64,000 nt of DNA from Limnephilus marmoratus (Eukaryota > Arthropoda > Insecta > Trichoptera > Limnephilidae): assembly GCA_917880885.1 (NCBI GenBank), contig OU862933.1, positions 6,123,452-6,187,451 of the forward strand. The letters run 5' to 3'. Below are positions 32,106-43,570 of this stretch, piece by piece. Each line of letters starts with the position of its first letter. The first letter of the stretch is position 1. A model generated the notes under the pieces. The model was not told the origin of the DNA. It did no database searches and saw only the letters and a program-made list of their open reading frames with translations. A program made the translations under genes and the position numbers.

Positions 32106-32313
32106 CCGCCCCGCACTTCTCGGCCAGCTTGCCGCCGCTGCTCAGGTACTTGTTGTTGCACGTGTGCAGTGCGTACTTGCCGCCCTCGTCCTGACGGAAC
32201 TCCAACGTGAACAGGGTGTCCTCGCCCCACGGCACGTTGGCATCCACGTGGATCTCGTCCAGCGACTCGGACAGGTGGGCAAAGCGTTTGCGGCCCACTG
32301 AGCGGAGGTTCAC
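32071..32313 (-). CDS. sn: Fascin (singed) exon, second beta-trefoil
   Basis: This 243-bp exon (81 codons, phase 0 at both ends) encodes VNLRSVGRKRFAHLSESLDE, WGEDTLFTLEFRQDE, YALHTCNNKYLSSGGK and DCLFSAEYHSGQ. These blocks form the core of fascin's second beta-trefoil and match insect singed closely. The acceptor is CCCCAG|GTG and the donor CAG|GTAAAG. The exon's final 50 or so bases are copied in tandem within the following intron. Confidence 0.96.
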
Positions 32314-33189
32314 CTGGGGAATTCATTTAATGTAATCAATGCAATAAAAAACAGAGTATATCACCAGAATTCATATTGGCCAGTTTCGTAATATCCCATG
32401 GACCATTGTCAGAAAGTTCGGATGTGAGAGTAGTTTTCTCTTCATTTACTAAGATTAGGTGCGTCAATTTTACGAATGAACTCCCTGAAGTTTTGAGGTA
32501 TAAAGGCGAAATATAAAGATCGTGCAATGATTTTGATAGGTAATACGATTGTTTTGTCGTTCCATAATATTAAGTCCATTAGCAACACTGACAATAAACA
32601 GGCGACGAAAAAACCAAGAAAAACCAGCAATATTAGTGTTTATTGATCATTCACATGGCAACTAATTTGAGTATTCCAGATACAGAATCAGTGTCAATTT
32701 GGGTAATGAAGGTTATGCAATCAGAAAAACAATATTACAAAAAAACTATGGAAAACCAAGAAATAAGAGTAGCTTTCGGAATATTTTAGTTTATTGTTTC
32801 TTTGAAATCACATGGCAACGAAGTTGATAAGCTAAGAATCCTGAGGTCAGTTTAAAAATGAGTAATGGTGGTAATTCAACCAGCTAAATCGACGTTACAA
32901 ATCGTGTAATGATGGTTGTTCATTTCACGAAATTGATGCCACAATTAGTAGTTCTGTGAACAGAAGGTAGGCCTCGCATCGTTATTAAAACGGCCACCAT
33001 TTTGAAACGAAACGTACAAACAAATTTGCAGATAGACTAAATGAAAAACGAATTAAACCGGATTTCGCTACGCTAAGTCAAATAGACGAAGATGTATCAA
33101 ACTCCTAGATTATTACAGTAAATTTGTACCAGTATATTCTAATGAGTCAATTTCAAATTTTAGAATAATGCAATGATGAAAATTTTCAC
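32314..33189 (-). other. sn: Fascin intron (876 bp)
   Basis: It runs from GTGAAAATTT to TTCCCCAG on the minus strand. It is AT-rich and contains no recognised element or frame. Confidence 0.9.
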
Positions 33190-33337
33190 CTGTGGCCTAG
33201 CCGCGAGGTGGACGTGCCAGAACTCGGCGTCTCCTGGAGCCTTGGCAGTGCAGGTCAGCTTGTCGGAGCTGGAACCAAGGAAGTATCCCCTGGTGACGTT
33301 CTTGAGGGCCCAACGACCGGTACCGTCTTCAGCAACA
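33190..33337 (-). CDS. sn: Fascin (singed) exon, end of first beta-trefoil
   Basis: This 148-bp exon completes a split Ser codon (AG|T) and then encodes VAEDGTGRWALKNVTRGYFL, SSSDKLTCTAKAP and AEFWHVHLAARPQ. G-R-W-A-L-K-N, R-G-Y-F-L-G and F-W-x-V-H-L-A-A-R-P-Q are fascin hallmarks. The acceptor has a good pyrimidine tract (TCTGTTTGTTCCAG). The exon follows the 29.5-kb intron. The donor is CACAG|GTGAAA. Confidence 0.96.
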
Positions 33338-33469
33338 CTGGAACAAACAGACAAAACAGAGGTTAGAATAATAAGTGGAACTAGAGGGGAAACATACAGT
33401 TTTAAAGTTAAAACAATCAAAAACCGACCAATTGAAAGTCTTACTTCCTGATAGGATATTTGTTTTATG

Positions 33470-33552
33470 ATTTGCCGTCTTCTATAATAGGTTGCCTACC
33501 ATTGGGTACATGTACCATTGGGTAGGCAACCTATTATAGGAAGACGGCAAAT
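33470..33552. repeat. Long hairpin near the 3' splice site
   Basis: Left arm 33470-33500 and right arm 33521-33552 pair almost perfectly over about 31 bp, with one extra base on the right (core arm TATAATAGGTTGCCTACC). The 20-base loop contains a second palindrome, GGTACATGTACC (33505-33516). It lies 133 bp upstream of the acceptor of exon 33190-33337, inside the transcribed intron. Confidence 0.92.
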
Positions 33553-33559
33553 TTTCACC

Positions 33560-34014
33560 CTGCAGACTGCATAGCAACCATAACAATATAGCAAATCCGC
33601 ATTTGTATAAGTAACGTTCATTTTGAAGTCATGGTGGGTGGCATCTTTATCTTACACGGCTTTCGTAAATCTTCCCGTGGTTTTCAATTGGTTAATCTTG
33701 TAATATTCAACATATTGGAATTTTCTTGTATTTGAATTTAGTAAAAAAATAACCTGACAATACATTCATCAAATAATAAAGTTTTCAATTCCAAATAGGA
33801 TTTTGGTAGGGTGTCACAGAATCATCCATTTTCAAAAAACCGTACGTTTTAAAAGCATAAAAACCCTGACGGTAATCACAAGCTTTGGATAAAGACATCC
33901 CAAATACCAAGCAAAAGCATTCAATAAAATCTTTCACTCGATACAAAAAATGAGGGAAACAAAAAACATTTCTGATACAAAATTAATAAAATATGGAAAT
34001 AACAAAAAAGGCAA
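33560..34014. other. Plain intronic AT-rich stretch
   Basis: No element, frame or repeat is recognised here. Confidence 0.45.
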
Positions 34015-34472
34015 TCCTATTAATATAATAAAGGAGAAAGTTTGTTCGGATGTATGTTTGTTACTCTTTCACGCAAAAAGTTCTGAACGAATTTTAAAAA
34101 TTCTTTCACTAACAGAAAGCTAAATTATTTGCGAGTACTATAAGCTATATAAATTGGTAGGTTCTGGCGTTATTAATAAGCTCTGGCGTTATGAAATTAT
34201 TTATTATACGTTCATTGTCCAAACGGAAAGCAAAGCGATGCTAAGTAATTGTTTGACGCGCGCAGCCATTTTGTAATTTGTTTAGGTTACTATGGAGATC
34301 CGTTTGATAGTAAAAATTCAAATATGTATAAAATACTAATTTACACTAATATGTGGCACGCGAGCTGTTGAAAAATGAATGTAACGGGTATGGAGGGAGG
34401 GATATGGAAGGTGCAGGAGGCGGAGTGGGAAACCCCTAATACTACGCGAGCGAAGCCGGGGGCAAAAGCTAG
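34015..34472 (+). mobile_element. Complete short Helitron
   Basis: It starts TCCTATTAATATAATAAAGG after a host A and ends GCGAAGCCGGGGGCAAAAG plus CTAG before a host T. That is the TC...CTAG structure and A/T target of Helitrons, with no target duplication. At 458 bp it has no Rep/helicase gene and is non-autonomous. It shares TTACTCTTTCACGCAAAAA and GCTCTGGCGTTATGAAATT with the copies at 11.5 and 29.7 kb. Confidence 0.85.
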
Positions 34473-34651
34473 TATTAAAATAATTTTATAAAGTAAAATA
34501 ATAAAACAAACATACATAACACACAATACTATTGAAATACACAGATCAGTAGGGTATATGTATAATATTTGCCGTTTTTTTTATTATTTATATCCTTCAT
34601 TACCGTCTTTATTAAATTTCATCTATTATGTTTCAATTCATAATATATTCC

Positions 34652-35030
34652 ACGGTCTCGAGGGATAAGGCTCTTGACTCCGAAGGTCGCGGGATCGAAT
34701 CCCGGCATGCGCAAATAAATTTTATTTGATTAATTTGTGTCCCTTCACAATTAATTTATTTAAAACAATAGATGGTACATTTGCGGCACGTTCTAGAGTG
34801 GAAGATACTCTCATTATCGCCCTGGTGTAAGACCCCCATTCAGAATTGAAACGTTGCTTGAAATGGCTGTAGCCGTGTTTGGTGACCAGATCTGAATAGC
34901 TAGGTACTTCCTCTTTCCCATCTCGTTCATCTCCCAACTGCCTTCAGCCAGCAACATACCCCAATTGGGGATGCTTTAGTCTCACTGGCTTAGCCGTAGG
35001 GTAAAGTAAACAGTGAGGCCCACATTATCA
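34652..35030 (+). mobile_element. SINE A copy
   Basis: The tRNA-like head (B box GGATCGAATCC, 34692-34702) is followed by the AT-rich linker and the body, e.g. GCACGTTCTAGAGTGGAAGA and GACCAGATCTGAATAGCTAGG. The copy ends around 35030 with a T run rather than a clean A tail. The A box is weak (TCTCGAGGGATAAGG). Confidence 0.8.
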
Positions 35031-35132
35031 TTTTTTTTTAATAACTCAGGTACGCCTCATACGTCGTACGTATGTCTAGTAAAGTTATAAATTGTCGTGA
35101 AAACAAGCTTATGGGTCCGAGTGGTTATACAA

Positions 35133-35751
35133 CGTGTCCCCAAATTCAACGATAAGCGGGCACCAGTGGGTGGGCCTGCTCATGACTCCTCGATAAAAAA
35201 AATAGAAAAAAAAATTCTCAATTTTTTTTAATGTACAAAAAAATTGAAATCCTTTGAAAATTGACACCTCTTAAGGTACTCGTATTTTTAACTACCATTT
35301 TTCTGATATATTTTTTGCGTCTAGTTTTTCTGGAGTATTATACCATTTTGGAATCTTGAATAGATGCGTAAACTTTAAAAAAAAACTTGCCATAGTAGTG
35401 TCCATACTTTTTTTTACACCACGACGAGTGAAAGTGGACTGAAAATAAAAATCTTTCATAATTTTTAGAAAAACAATAGTTTTTATTGATTTTGTGTAAA
35501 AACTACAGGCATTCATGGATTTTTAAGGCTTGTGGTGTGCTACTTAGGTTGCCAATACAAAAAAAAACAGAAATATTTGAAAAATTGTGGTCATATAAGT
35601 TAAAAATGTCTTAAGAGATGTCAATTTTCTAAGGAATTAATTTTTTTTTAAATAAAAAAAAATTGAGATTTTTTTTTTTCTATTTTTTTCTCGAGGAGTC
35701 ATGAGCAGGCCCACCCACTGGTGCCCGCTTTTCGTTGAATTTTGGGACACG
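35133..35751. mobile_element. Foldback element with long inverted arms
   Basis: The ends CGTGTCCC and GGGACACG extend into arms of about 90 bp sharing AGCGGGCACCAGTGGGTGGG and CCTGCTCATGACTCCTCGA. Weaker pairing continues inward (TTGACACCTCTTAAGG with CTTAAGAGATGTCAA), giving total arms of about 150 bp. No frame inside resembles a transposase. Flanks show no obvious target duplication. Confidence 0.85.
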
Positions 35752-37164
35752 ATGATACGTAATATTATTGTATCAATAAAAAATAAATAAAAAATAATAA
35801 AAAAAGATAGTTTTCTCCTACACCTGTCGTCCAAGATAACTTGTTTACGTGGGCACATCTCGTCAGGCAAGAACGCTCATTAAACGAAGAGATTATCAGA
35901 CGATTAGAATATGGATCAATTAGCATACAAACTTTCACGACACGGAGTGATTAATTCTTGCAACTGTTGTTTGATTTGCAAGGTTCAAGGAGAAACCGCC
36001 GCTTAACCTTGTTGAATGTAGTAACTCAATATGACAGAAACCGGTTTGTGATTATTCAATTGAGATAAACCACAACGAAGAAGTTAAACTGAATGAATTT
36101 TTTTTAAATGTGGCGCCATTTCTTTCATATTGTTCGCACGTATTTAAATTCTGTGGGACTGCAGTGAACTGCAGGGAAATGCAATCATTTATTGTTGGCT
36201 GCAAAAAATGCTAATTATGCAAAACAGGTGATAATTCATAGAAGATAAATTCACTAGAAGAGAGGTATTTCTTTTTGTCGCGTTTGAATCTCGGTCTGAA
36301 GTACATATTTAAATTAATATTCTCTGACACCCATTGACGTGCCTTTATTGATCGAAGCTGGCATCATAAACTTTGGAATGAGTTCTCAGGTATCAAATTT
36401 TTGATTTGTAGTTACCCATATACTCGTACATATTTATAATGTTTTTTTAGTTGTGCTCACTCGTTGATGTAATAAACACCATTTAATGATCTTTACATCC
36501 CATTGTTTAGAAGTTTAAAGTTCAAATCCCGTAATGAATTTTTTTAACACCCAAAACAAAATCATAAATCCGTCAAATAATTTTTATTTAGTTGCTTCAA
36601 GACAAACTAAAAAAAAAACTGTTAAGACAAAATCTTATAATTTGACACTAGACCGACTTTTGTTGATATTAATCATAGACAAGTACAAAGAAAAATGAAT
36701 AAATCATCAAATTATGGTGTCTTTTGGCAGGCGTTAAAAGACAAAACGTAAGGAATTTGCTGAAATAATTATGATTATGATGATTTAGTATAATAAATTT
36801 ATTGTGTATTGTTGAATGTGGAATGTGAGAAAGTATGGAAGAACAATGAAGAGAAGCGGAGACAATTTTGACTGGTCCACATTGCAGCTGAATTTGGACG
36901 GACAAGAAGGGATTGGACTAACTTGTGAGATTAGATTCAGTACAACAATTCAGTCAAACATGTTATTTTTTTGATTACATTGATTCTATTGAAAAAAGTG
37001 TTACTGCTCAACTATACATTAAGGATTTCTCCAGGAATGCAGCTGGTTTTCAGCAGGGCCTCTAACATATAATAGAGATGGATTTTAACAAGCGATTCCT
37101 GATCATATTTGGAGTAAAAAATGTAGAAGTCGTTTTGCTGTCCGATGATAAATAATTAATAATA
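35752..37164. other. Intron stretch with no recognised feature
   Basis: AT-rich DNA with frames up to 78 codons and no motifs. I found no copy of these sequences elsewhere in the window. Confidence 0.4.
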
Positions 37165-37335
37165 TTTTGGCCGGTAGATGGCTGACACCCAGGCGTCCAG
37201 TGTTCGATTCCTCGGCTGGCTAAGTTCTCCATCATGACACAAGCAACATATTCCATTTTAGTTGGTAGTAGAAGATTTTCAAATATTGTCGGGTTATTCG
37301 TAACCCGGGAATGTTGTCTTTCTTTAAAAAAAATA
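37165..37335 (+). mobile_element. SINE-like family G, copy 1
   Basis: TGGCCGGTAGATGGCTGAC and CAGTGTTCGATTCCTCGGCT look like a degraded A box and a B box, suggesting a tRNA-derived head. The 3' part GTCGGGTTATTCGTAACCCG forms a small hairpin and leads to TTTCTTTAAAAAAAA. The same order occurs around 40860-41130. Confidence 0.6.
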
Positions 37336-38483
37336 ACAATTAAAATGAAATAAAAATAAAAATAAATCAAATAATCAAAATTAAAATGTAAAATAAATAA
37401 TATAATCAGAAACAGAAACCCAAGTAGGTACCCCTTTAATTGTAAATTCTATCAATTATGATGTTTTGCGGTTGACTATGCAGTCAGCAACCAGAACAAA
37501 GGAAACAAATCGAATACTCAAACCACAGAGCAACAATCAAGAGAAATGCTATAATAAAATATATGTGTCTACGTACATCAAACAGAATGTAGAAAATTCT
37601 CATTTACATCAAACGCGGAGAATATTATGATTGAGTGAAGGAAATACCTCTGAATACATAACTGTTGAATCGAACAGAGAACAATGCTCCCAAGTTCACA
37701 CAAAGATTATATGCACATCTCGGCGGTTCCCATGAAGAAATAAGTTTTCGCACTAAGCAATAACAGAAGATAATAAATATAATTGAAACGTTTCAAGCCG
37801 TGGTTCTTGATACAACCTGACATTTCATGCGCTACAATGTCGTGTTAATACACACTTAATAATGGTTGTGAAGTTTTAGAGAATTTCACGTCGCATCTTC
37901 GTGACTTTCATGACTTTGGTCACGTCATTCGAAACGAAATTATATTATTGTAAAGTCGGGTCTTTGTTGGGGTTGAAAGCTCGTATTTTTCATAAGAAAT
38001 TTCTATCATATATGTATACTAAATCAAATCTTTCGTTCCATTTCCAACATCTGGTGTCGATTCGAATCCGGCAGTATCATTTGACTCTAGTTTTGGACGT
38101 ACCGCAATAATTCGATGAAATATGAGGTATTTATCATATTATAATGCGAAGAGGTATCGTAATCAATTTCCTTCGTTATGAATTCAAAATGTTGGCTGAT
38201 GTTGTTCCATCTTTTCGGCAATTAAACCATGAAGAAAGTGTAAAAAGGTCATATTAAATTGTATGACTAACAACCCTTGTTCCCAATCAACTGGTGAGCC
38301 GAAATTGACTCAACACTCCTCAAATGCACAAATGCGCTCTTTCTAACGCAACTCTCCAACTAACAGGCGAATCGAGCTTTTTTAAACATATCATTTAGTT
38401 GATCGGAGACTCAGATTGATCGATCTAAAAGTTGGGGAAATCTAAAAAATCGATCTAAAAAAGGAGTAAAAGTTTATATCTAG
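37336..38483. other. Intron stretch with no recognised feature
   Basis: Only short frames occur and no element ends are visible. Confidence 0.4.
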
Positions 38484-39606
38484 GGGCCGTCTGTTTCAAC
38501 GCTCGCTAAAGTAAAAGTAAAACAAAACGCCGTCACTATAGTTAAATTTCAGCAAAATGCGTTTTTCAATCAATTTGACTGATTGTTTTAGGTCACTTTT
38601 AACTTTTGTACTTACTTTCCGAAAACCGATAGTTACTCTAGGGTTACTCCGCCATATTGGCATATTTGACAGTTCTGGTCAAAGTAATGTACGGAAATGG
38701 GTGTTTCAACATTGATTACTAATATGCTAACCAGTAATCATGATAAATATTATAGAAGAGGATGAATTCCTCATCCAATATGTCTTGCAGCGAAAACCAA
38801 AACATTTCGTCCCCGCGTTAATAATATGGTTATCTGGGATGATCTCGAAGTTTTGGGGTGGCACCGCATGTCGAAAAAATCTTGCTGTTGAACAGAATCA
38901 ATTCTGTTATCGACATATTTAGCGTTACCTTTTAAAGACAAGTTCTATTAATGGATGTATCGCAAATTTTACAAGATCTTCAAATCAATATACCTATTGC
39001 ATTATAACAATTACAAAAATATAACATGAGTAGTAGGTTAGACTCGTTTCGTATATCGACATTAGCGAGTGAAGCTGCCTTTTAAAAGACAAGCTCTATT
39101 AATATCGCTGGTATAGTTTTTACACTACTTAACTACTTACGTTTAATGTTTGATTATAAAAACGCTATAATGTATGTTTTTCTAATATTTTCGATACCAT
39201 AAATAAATTGAATTGAAGATATCACAACTACTGGAAAGTAAATTACGTTCAAATTGTAAATTATATGTATTATACGGTCGTCATTTATTTGTAAATATTC
39301 ATACAAATACTTTTATCGGAACAACGCCGTCAGATCCTACAACGCGAAACAAAATACAATCGGATATTTTGACAGTTCTTCTGATTTAGTTTACGGTGTT
39401 GCCACATCAAAAAATATTTCGATGCATTTTGTCACGTAATTCCGACGAAAATTCTGCCTTTTAGACTGGCGACACTGACAACTATTACTTTAGCGAAAAT
39501 ACACTTGAAACAGCGCGCGGTCCTATTTAACATCCTCGTTACTTTAACTGACAGTTAAAATTTAACTTTAGGACACGATTTAACTTTCTGTTGAAACAGA
39601 CGGCCC
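38484..39606 (+). mobile_element. Harbinger-like DNA transposon, decayed
   Basis: Perfect 17-bp inverted ends GGGCCGTCTGTTTCAAC lie at 38484-38500 and 39590-39606. The flanking triplets TAG and TAA could be a 3-bp TAA duplication with one change, as expected for PIF/Harbinger. Within 38740-38935, the plus strand reads pieces such as NNMVIWDDLEVLGWHRMSK, similar to the N-terminal part of Harbinger transposases (D-D-x-E-F-x-x-x-F-R-x-S-K), but with frameshifts and stops. The family assignment is moderate. Confidence 0.55.
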
Positions 39607-40859
39607 TAAAAGTCCAACATCGTTAGAAAAGGCCAATACGAATACCATTCGCATCTTTGCCTTAGTTCGACAGGAACTATTTAGATTCGAAAAATTATTT
39701 ATTTGAAAACATAATACTTAGGTTAAGGTATGTAGAATATTCTTTGGATGGATGAAGAAATTGTAGTTAAAGTCATGTTGCGATAGAATTGAATGTCAAC
39801 AAAAGGTCATACCAAATGTTACCAAAGTCGTGATTTTTAACGCCCGGCATGCAGCTGATGCGCATACGCCGCTAAGATATGAACACACTTCACCCGATGA
39901 CCCCAGACACCCCTGCTAAGACATAGTCTAACGTAGCGTGTGACCTATGACAGTTGATAAATAAATGGAACCCGAGGCGACGATACCCTTACCCGCCTAC
40001 CAAATTTAAATTGTGAATTATATATTTTTAATGCAAAAGTGACAACCCGAAATCATTTATTAAGTAAATGCGAAATGAAGAAGTACGTATTGATCGAATT
40101 TCTCATTAACCGAGAAGTTTTTTTTAGAAACTGCGCCGCAGACAGTTTAAGGCTAATAAAATCCGGTCCAGTAAACTTTCGCGATATTATTTTGCGCGTC
40201 AAAACTTAACTAAAAAAAAACCATTGAGCCCACCAAATTAGAATCTCTGTTGAAATTCATGGGCATTCAATTCACTACAGCAGATGGTTGATACTTAACA
40301 CTTTTGTTATTTACATATAGTTGAAGTTAATATCTTAGAAGCCACTATATAATGACGACAAAACAAACTTTTATCATTTAAACATCTACCAAGAAGATGG
40401 CCACCTCAATCTTAACTCCAAAAAACAACCAACATAACCAACCCGTTATCCTTTCAAAAGCAGCCAATAGATTTAAAAAGCAAACACACAGATAATATTG
40501 TGTAATGTAATAAAACTAATAAAAGGCTTTCATCTCTGAACAGCCTAATAATATAAAACTGTCCATTAAATGCCGATCCAATGGCGCCTTTATTCAAATT
40601 TTATCGATGAAGCTATGTAGGAATAGTTTACACGGCGGGAGTCAAAGAACAACCATAAAAATCCCATCACGGATAGTAATGGTATGGACATTAAATAAAT
40701 TAGAGGCTTCTTCAAATGTTTATTATCGGTACATTATGACTTAGGCGCAGAATAAGGATTAGATATAAATTTATTTTAACAAGTTACTAGATTTACTTCC
40801 CGACTTTGCTTGAATTTCAAAATAGGTACTTTTTCGAAATCTTTGTCTTTATCTCCACT
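39607..40859. other. Intron stretch with no recognised feature
   Basis: AT-rich and frame-poor. A GC-richer block at about 39840-39990 includes AACCCGAGGCGACGATACCC and may be remains of family B, but the match is weak. Confidence 0.4.
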
Positions 40860-41130
40860 AACTCCACTTATCTTTATTCCTCGGCTGGGTAAGTCCTCCA
40901 ACACGATAGAAGTAATGGAACGTACCCATACTACGTGACCAACTTTTTGCAATTTTAAACCCCCCCCCCCCCCCCCGGTGACCAAAATCCTAAGCAACCC
41001 GCCGCTCATTTGTATGGAGCGTGACATTTTGAAGACCCCCCCCCCCCTAAAAGTGTCACGTAGTATGGGTACGTTCCCTAATATATTGACGGGTTATTCG
41101 TAAACCCAGGAATGTTCATCTTTCTTTAAA
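40860..41130 (+). mobile_element. SINE-like family G, copy 2, split by a MITE
   Basis: ATTCCTCGGCTGGGTAAGTC at the left and TTGACGGGTTATTCGTAAAC to TTTCTTTAAAATA at the right are the two halves of family G (compare 37165-37335). They are separated by the Harbinger-like MITE 40916-41078. Confidence 0.65.
40916..41078. mobile_element. Harbinger-like MITE, 163 bp
   Basis: The inverted ends share GGAACGTACCCATACTACG (23 bp in all, perfect from 40917 and 41077 inward). They are flanked by the triplet TAA on both sides (40913-40915, 41079-41081), the 3-bp duplication of PIF/Harbinger elements. The first base at 40916 is T where the family has G. The interior has two long C runs (about 40960-40976 and 41036-41047), which may be collapsed or expanded in the assembly. 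Confidence 0.88.
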
Positions 41131-41195
41131 ATATTTTTTTTAGTTTTTGTCCATTGAAAATTCTTACAGTACAAACAATATGGCGTCTCATCTTA

Positions 41196-42082
41196 GGGAA
41201 CGTACCTATACTACGTGACCTGTTCAGGGGGGGGGGTCATCAAAATACCACGCTTGGTCACAACGGGGGGCTTAGGTTTTTATCACGTAGTCAATCTAGA
41301 AATCTCGCGTTTTTTTTCGAGCTACGAGGGGAGGTTTTTAAGTTCGCGGAATGGGAAGGTAAGTGATTAATAGGGGTACCGCTGAATTAGGTACTAATTG
41401 AACAACTCATTTTTAGGATAAACACCGGGTTTTTTCGTAATTAGGTCATTAGTCTTTGAGCTATCGTCGACCAAACACTTCAATCGGGAAGAAATTGTGA
41501 AATGTGGAGAAAATTGAGTTCCGCGCTGTTATAAAGTTCCTTTAAGTTAATTTAAAGATCGGAAAAATGTATTAGGGTAGTAGGTAAATATGTTGAAAAG
41601 GAAAAATAATCCAAAATAATCCAAATCCAAAAATAATTTCCACTCCATACCCAATCCGCAAACTTAAAAACCCACCCTCGTACATTCAAATAAGTGAAAA
41701 AGTTCAGGGAACGTGTTTGTTGAAGATGATTGAGATGAAAAATGTTTATAAAAATAACAAGACTTTCGTTTCCATAAATTACGTTCCGGTTTCAATATAT
41801 TTTGACATAAGTTTTATCTTGATAATATTTTTTCCACTTGTAATGCATGCACTCTTGCTGTCACGCAGCAAGCGCCGTATTAATAAAGACAAATTAATAT
41901 AAGCCAAATAATGCATTTTTTATTTTTTGTTAGCAAAAAATGATTCGAAACCATATTTATGAAATACTATGTGAAAACTGTAGGGGGGGGTCTTGGAATA
42001 TACTGCACGTGGTCACCGGAGGGGGGAGGGAGGGGGGGTAAAAAATTGCAAAAAGTGTGTCACGTAGTATAGGTACGTTCCC
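41196..42082. mobile_element. Longer relative of the Harbinger-like MITE, 887 bp
   Basis: It has the same ends (GGGAACGTACCTATACTACG and its complement) and an exact TTA duplication (41193-41195, 42083-42085). Subterminal G runs replace the C runs in the left half. The interior (41290-41980) has frames of at most 70 codons and none resembling a transposase. It is probably a larger deletion derivative of the parent transposon or one with captured sequence. Confidence 0.88.
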
Positions 42083-42089
42083 TTATTTT

Positions 42090-42414
42090 ATTGAAATAAA
42101 AATGTCTTTTTATTTTTTTTATTTTTTGTGATTTGAATCTCGATGAAACGAAAAATAGCGACACTAAAAAGAGACAAACACACACATCGATATGATTTAG
42201 CCTGCGGGAGAATGAGATAGTATGATCGGTCTCCTCTTTGTGCGATGCTTCGTAGCATCCCCACTCTCGTCTACTTAAGTTTTCTGAAGGTTTCACTTCT
42301 ACCGCGTGTGAATTACACACCTGTTTTTTTTGGTAACATTAGCTCAGGGCCTATTTTATCTTTGGGAAAGCTGTGTGGAGTATCTCTTAAAGGACCTAGA
42401 CTAAACCTTACTAC
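42090..42414. other. Stretch with a repeat-like minus-strand frame
   Basis: A minus-strand frame of 86 codons (42060-42320) contains VKPSENLSRREWGCYEASHKE. It has the look of a peptide translated from a common insect repeat. The plus strand shows GATGCTTCGTAGCATC, a perfect palindrome, at about 42243-42258. I cannot name the element. Confidence 0.4.
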
Positions 42415-42535
42415 ATGAACCCGGGCACCCCTGCCAAGTCACCAAGTGTAGCGAACCACATGGGGTGACCTATGGCATAGGTGTTGGTTATCCAATAAAT
42501 GGTTTCCGGCTACCCATTCCCGCCTCCCAAATGAT
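42415..42535 (-). repeat. Repeat family B fragment
   Basis: CCCGGGCACCCCTGCCAAGTC, AGCGAACCACATGGGGTGACC and GTTGGTTATCCAATAAATGG match the minus strand of the copies at 47940 and 60150. About 120 bp remain. Confidence 0.7.
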
Positions 42536-42594
42536 ACATCAGAATGTGACCATTGAAAAATTCCAGCCCTCTTTTTGCAACCACTGGAGCGACC

Positions 42595-42655
42595 ATGTCG
42601 AATAATTCGACATTTTGTTTTCTTCTAGGATTGCCCACGTCGAATAATTCGACGT
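42595..42655. promoter_or_regulatory. Two identical-core palindromes
   Basis: ATGTCGAATAATTCGACAT (42595-42613) and ACGTCGAATAATTCGACGT (42637-42655) are perfect 19-bp palindromes around one central A. They share the 15-bp core GTCGAATAATTCGAC. Their centres are 42 bp apart, four helical turns. The outer base pairs differ in a compensating way (AT..AT versus AC..GT), keeping both palindromic. Confidence 0.6.
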
Positions 42656-43570
42656 TTATGACGTACCACTCGTAAAAAATTAAAAACTATTTAATTATTT
42701 ACCAGTGTCTGGCCAATATTTATTCCGTTGGAAAGCTGGGAATATTGTCTCTCATCTATGGCAACATCTATTGCATATAGATGGTTCTGGAAAAAGTATT
42801 TCGCGCTTTAAAACTGACAGTTTAGTCACCTCCGACACAAAACTGTTTGACAGGCCGGATAAATTTACACGTGTTTTAAAATGCCCTAAGTGATTGTGTT
42901 TTTGCATTTTAACACCAAACAGTTATCACAATTCAATTATCCATGTGGTTAACGTGTTTTCAAGTGTTCAAACTGAGAATTTAGTGACTTTTAACATGTT
43001 TTAACATGTTTTACGTAAATCGAATTTAAAATCTAAATTTCATCCGATTTTTGTGTTTATTTTTACAATTATGGACCTACTTACTTGACGTGTGCATTCG
43101 AACTATAGTTTATCAATTAGAAGAATTCTTAACAAAGATATACATCTAAATTTCAATTAGCTTTGAAAAGTTTTAATCTAGAATATGACAACTAAAGCTA
43201 GCTGTCAGGTGCAAATTTTGTGACAAAGGAAAATGGCGGATCTCGGCAAAATAATTGCAAATATTGTAAAAGGTTAGTACTACGTATTCTTATGATATAT
43301 TATCTTATTAAAAACCTTGTATTTTGTTTAGACAACGTGTAGAAATCAAAAATATCCAATGTTGACTTGAAAAAGTAAAATTTAGGGCAATCTTACAGGA
43401 ATTAACACGCAGGTTTCGCACATTTTTAAAGTTTACGATTTTATAATATTTTTTTTATAATTCCTACAAATATGTGATAATCAACAAAAGATAGGTTAAT
43501 TTATTAACTATATAGAACTATAATCAGTTTGCATGTCTTCATATTAAAATTCGGAGATATGATTTTTTCA

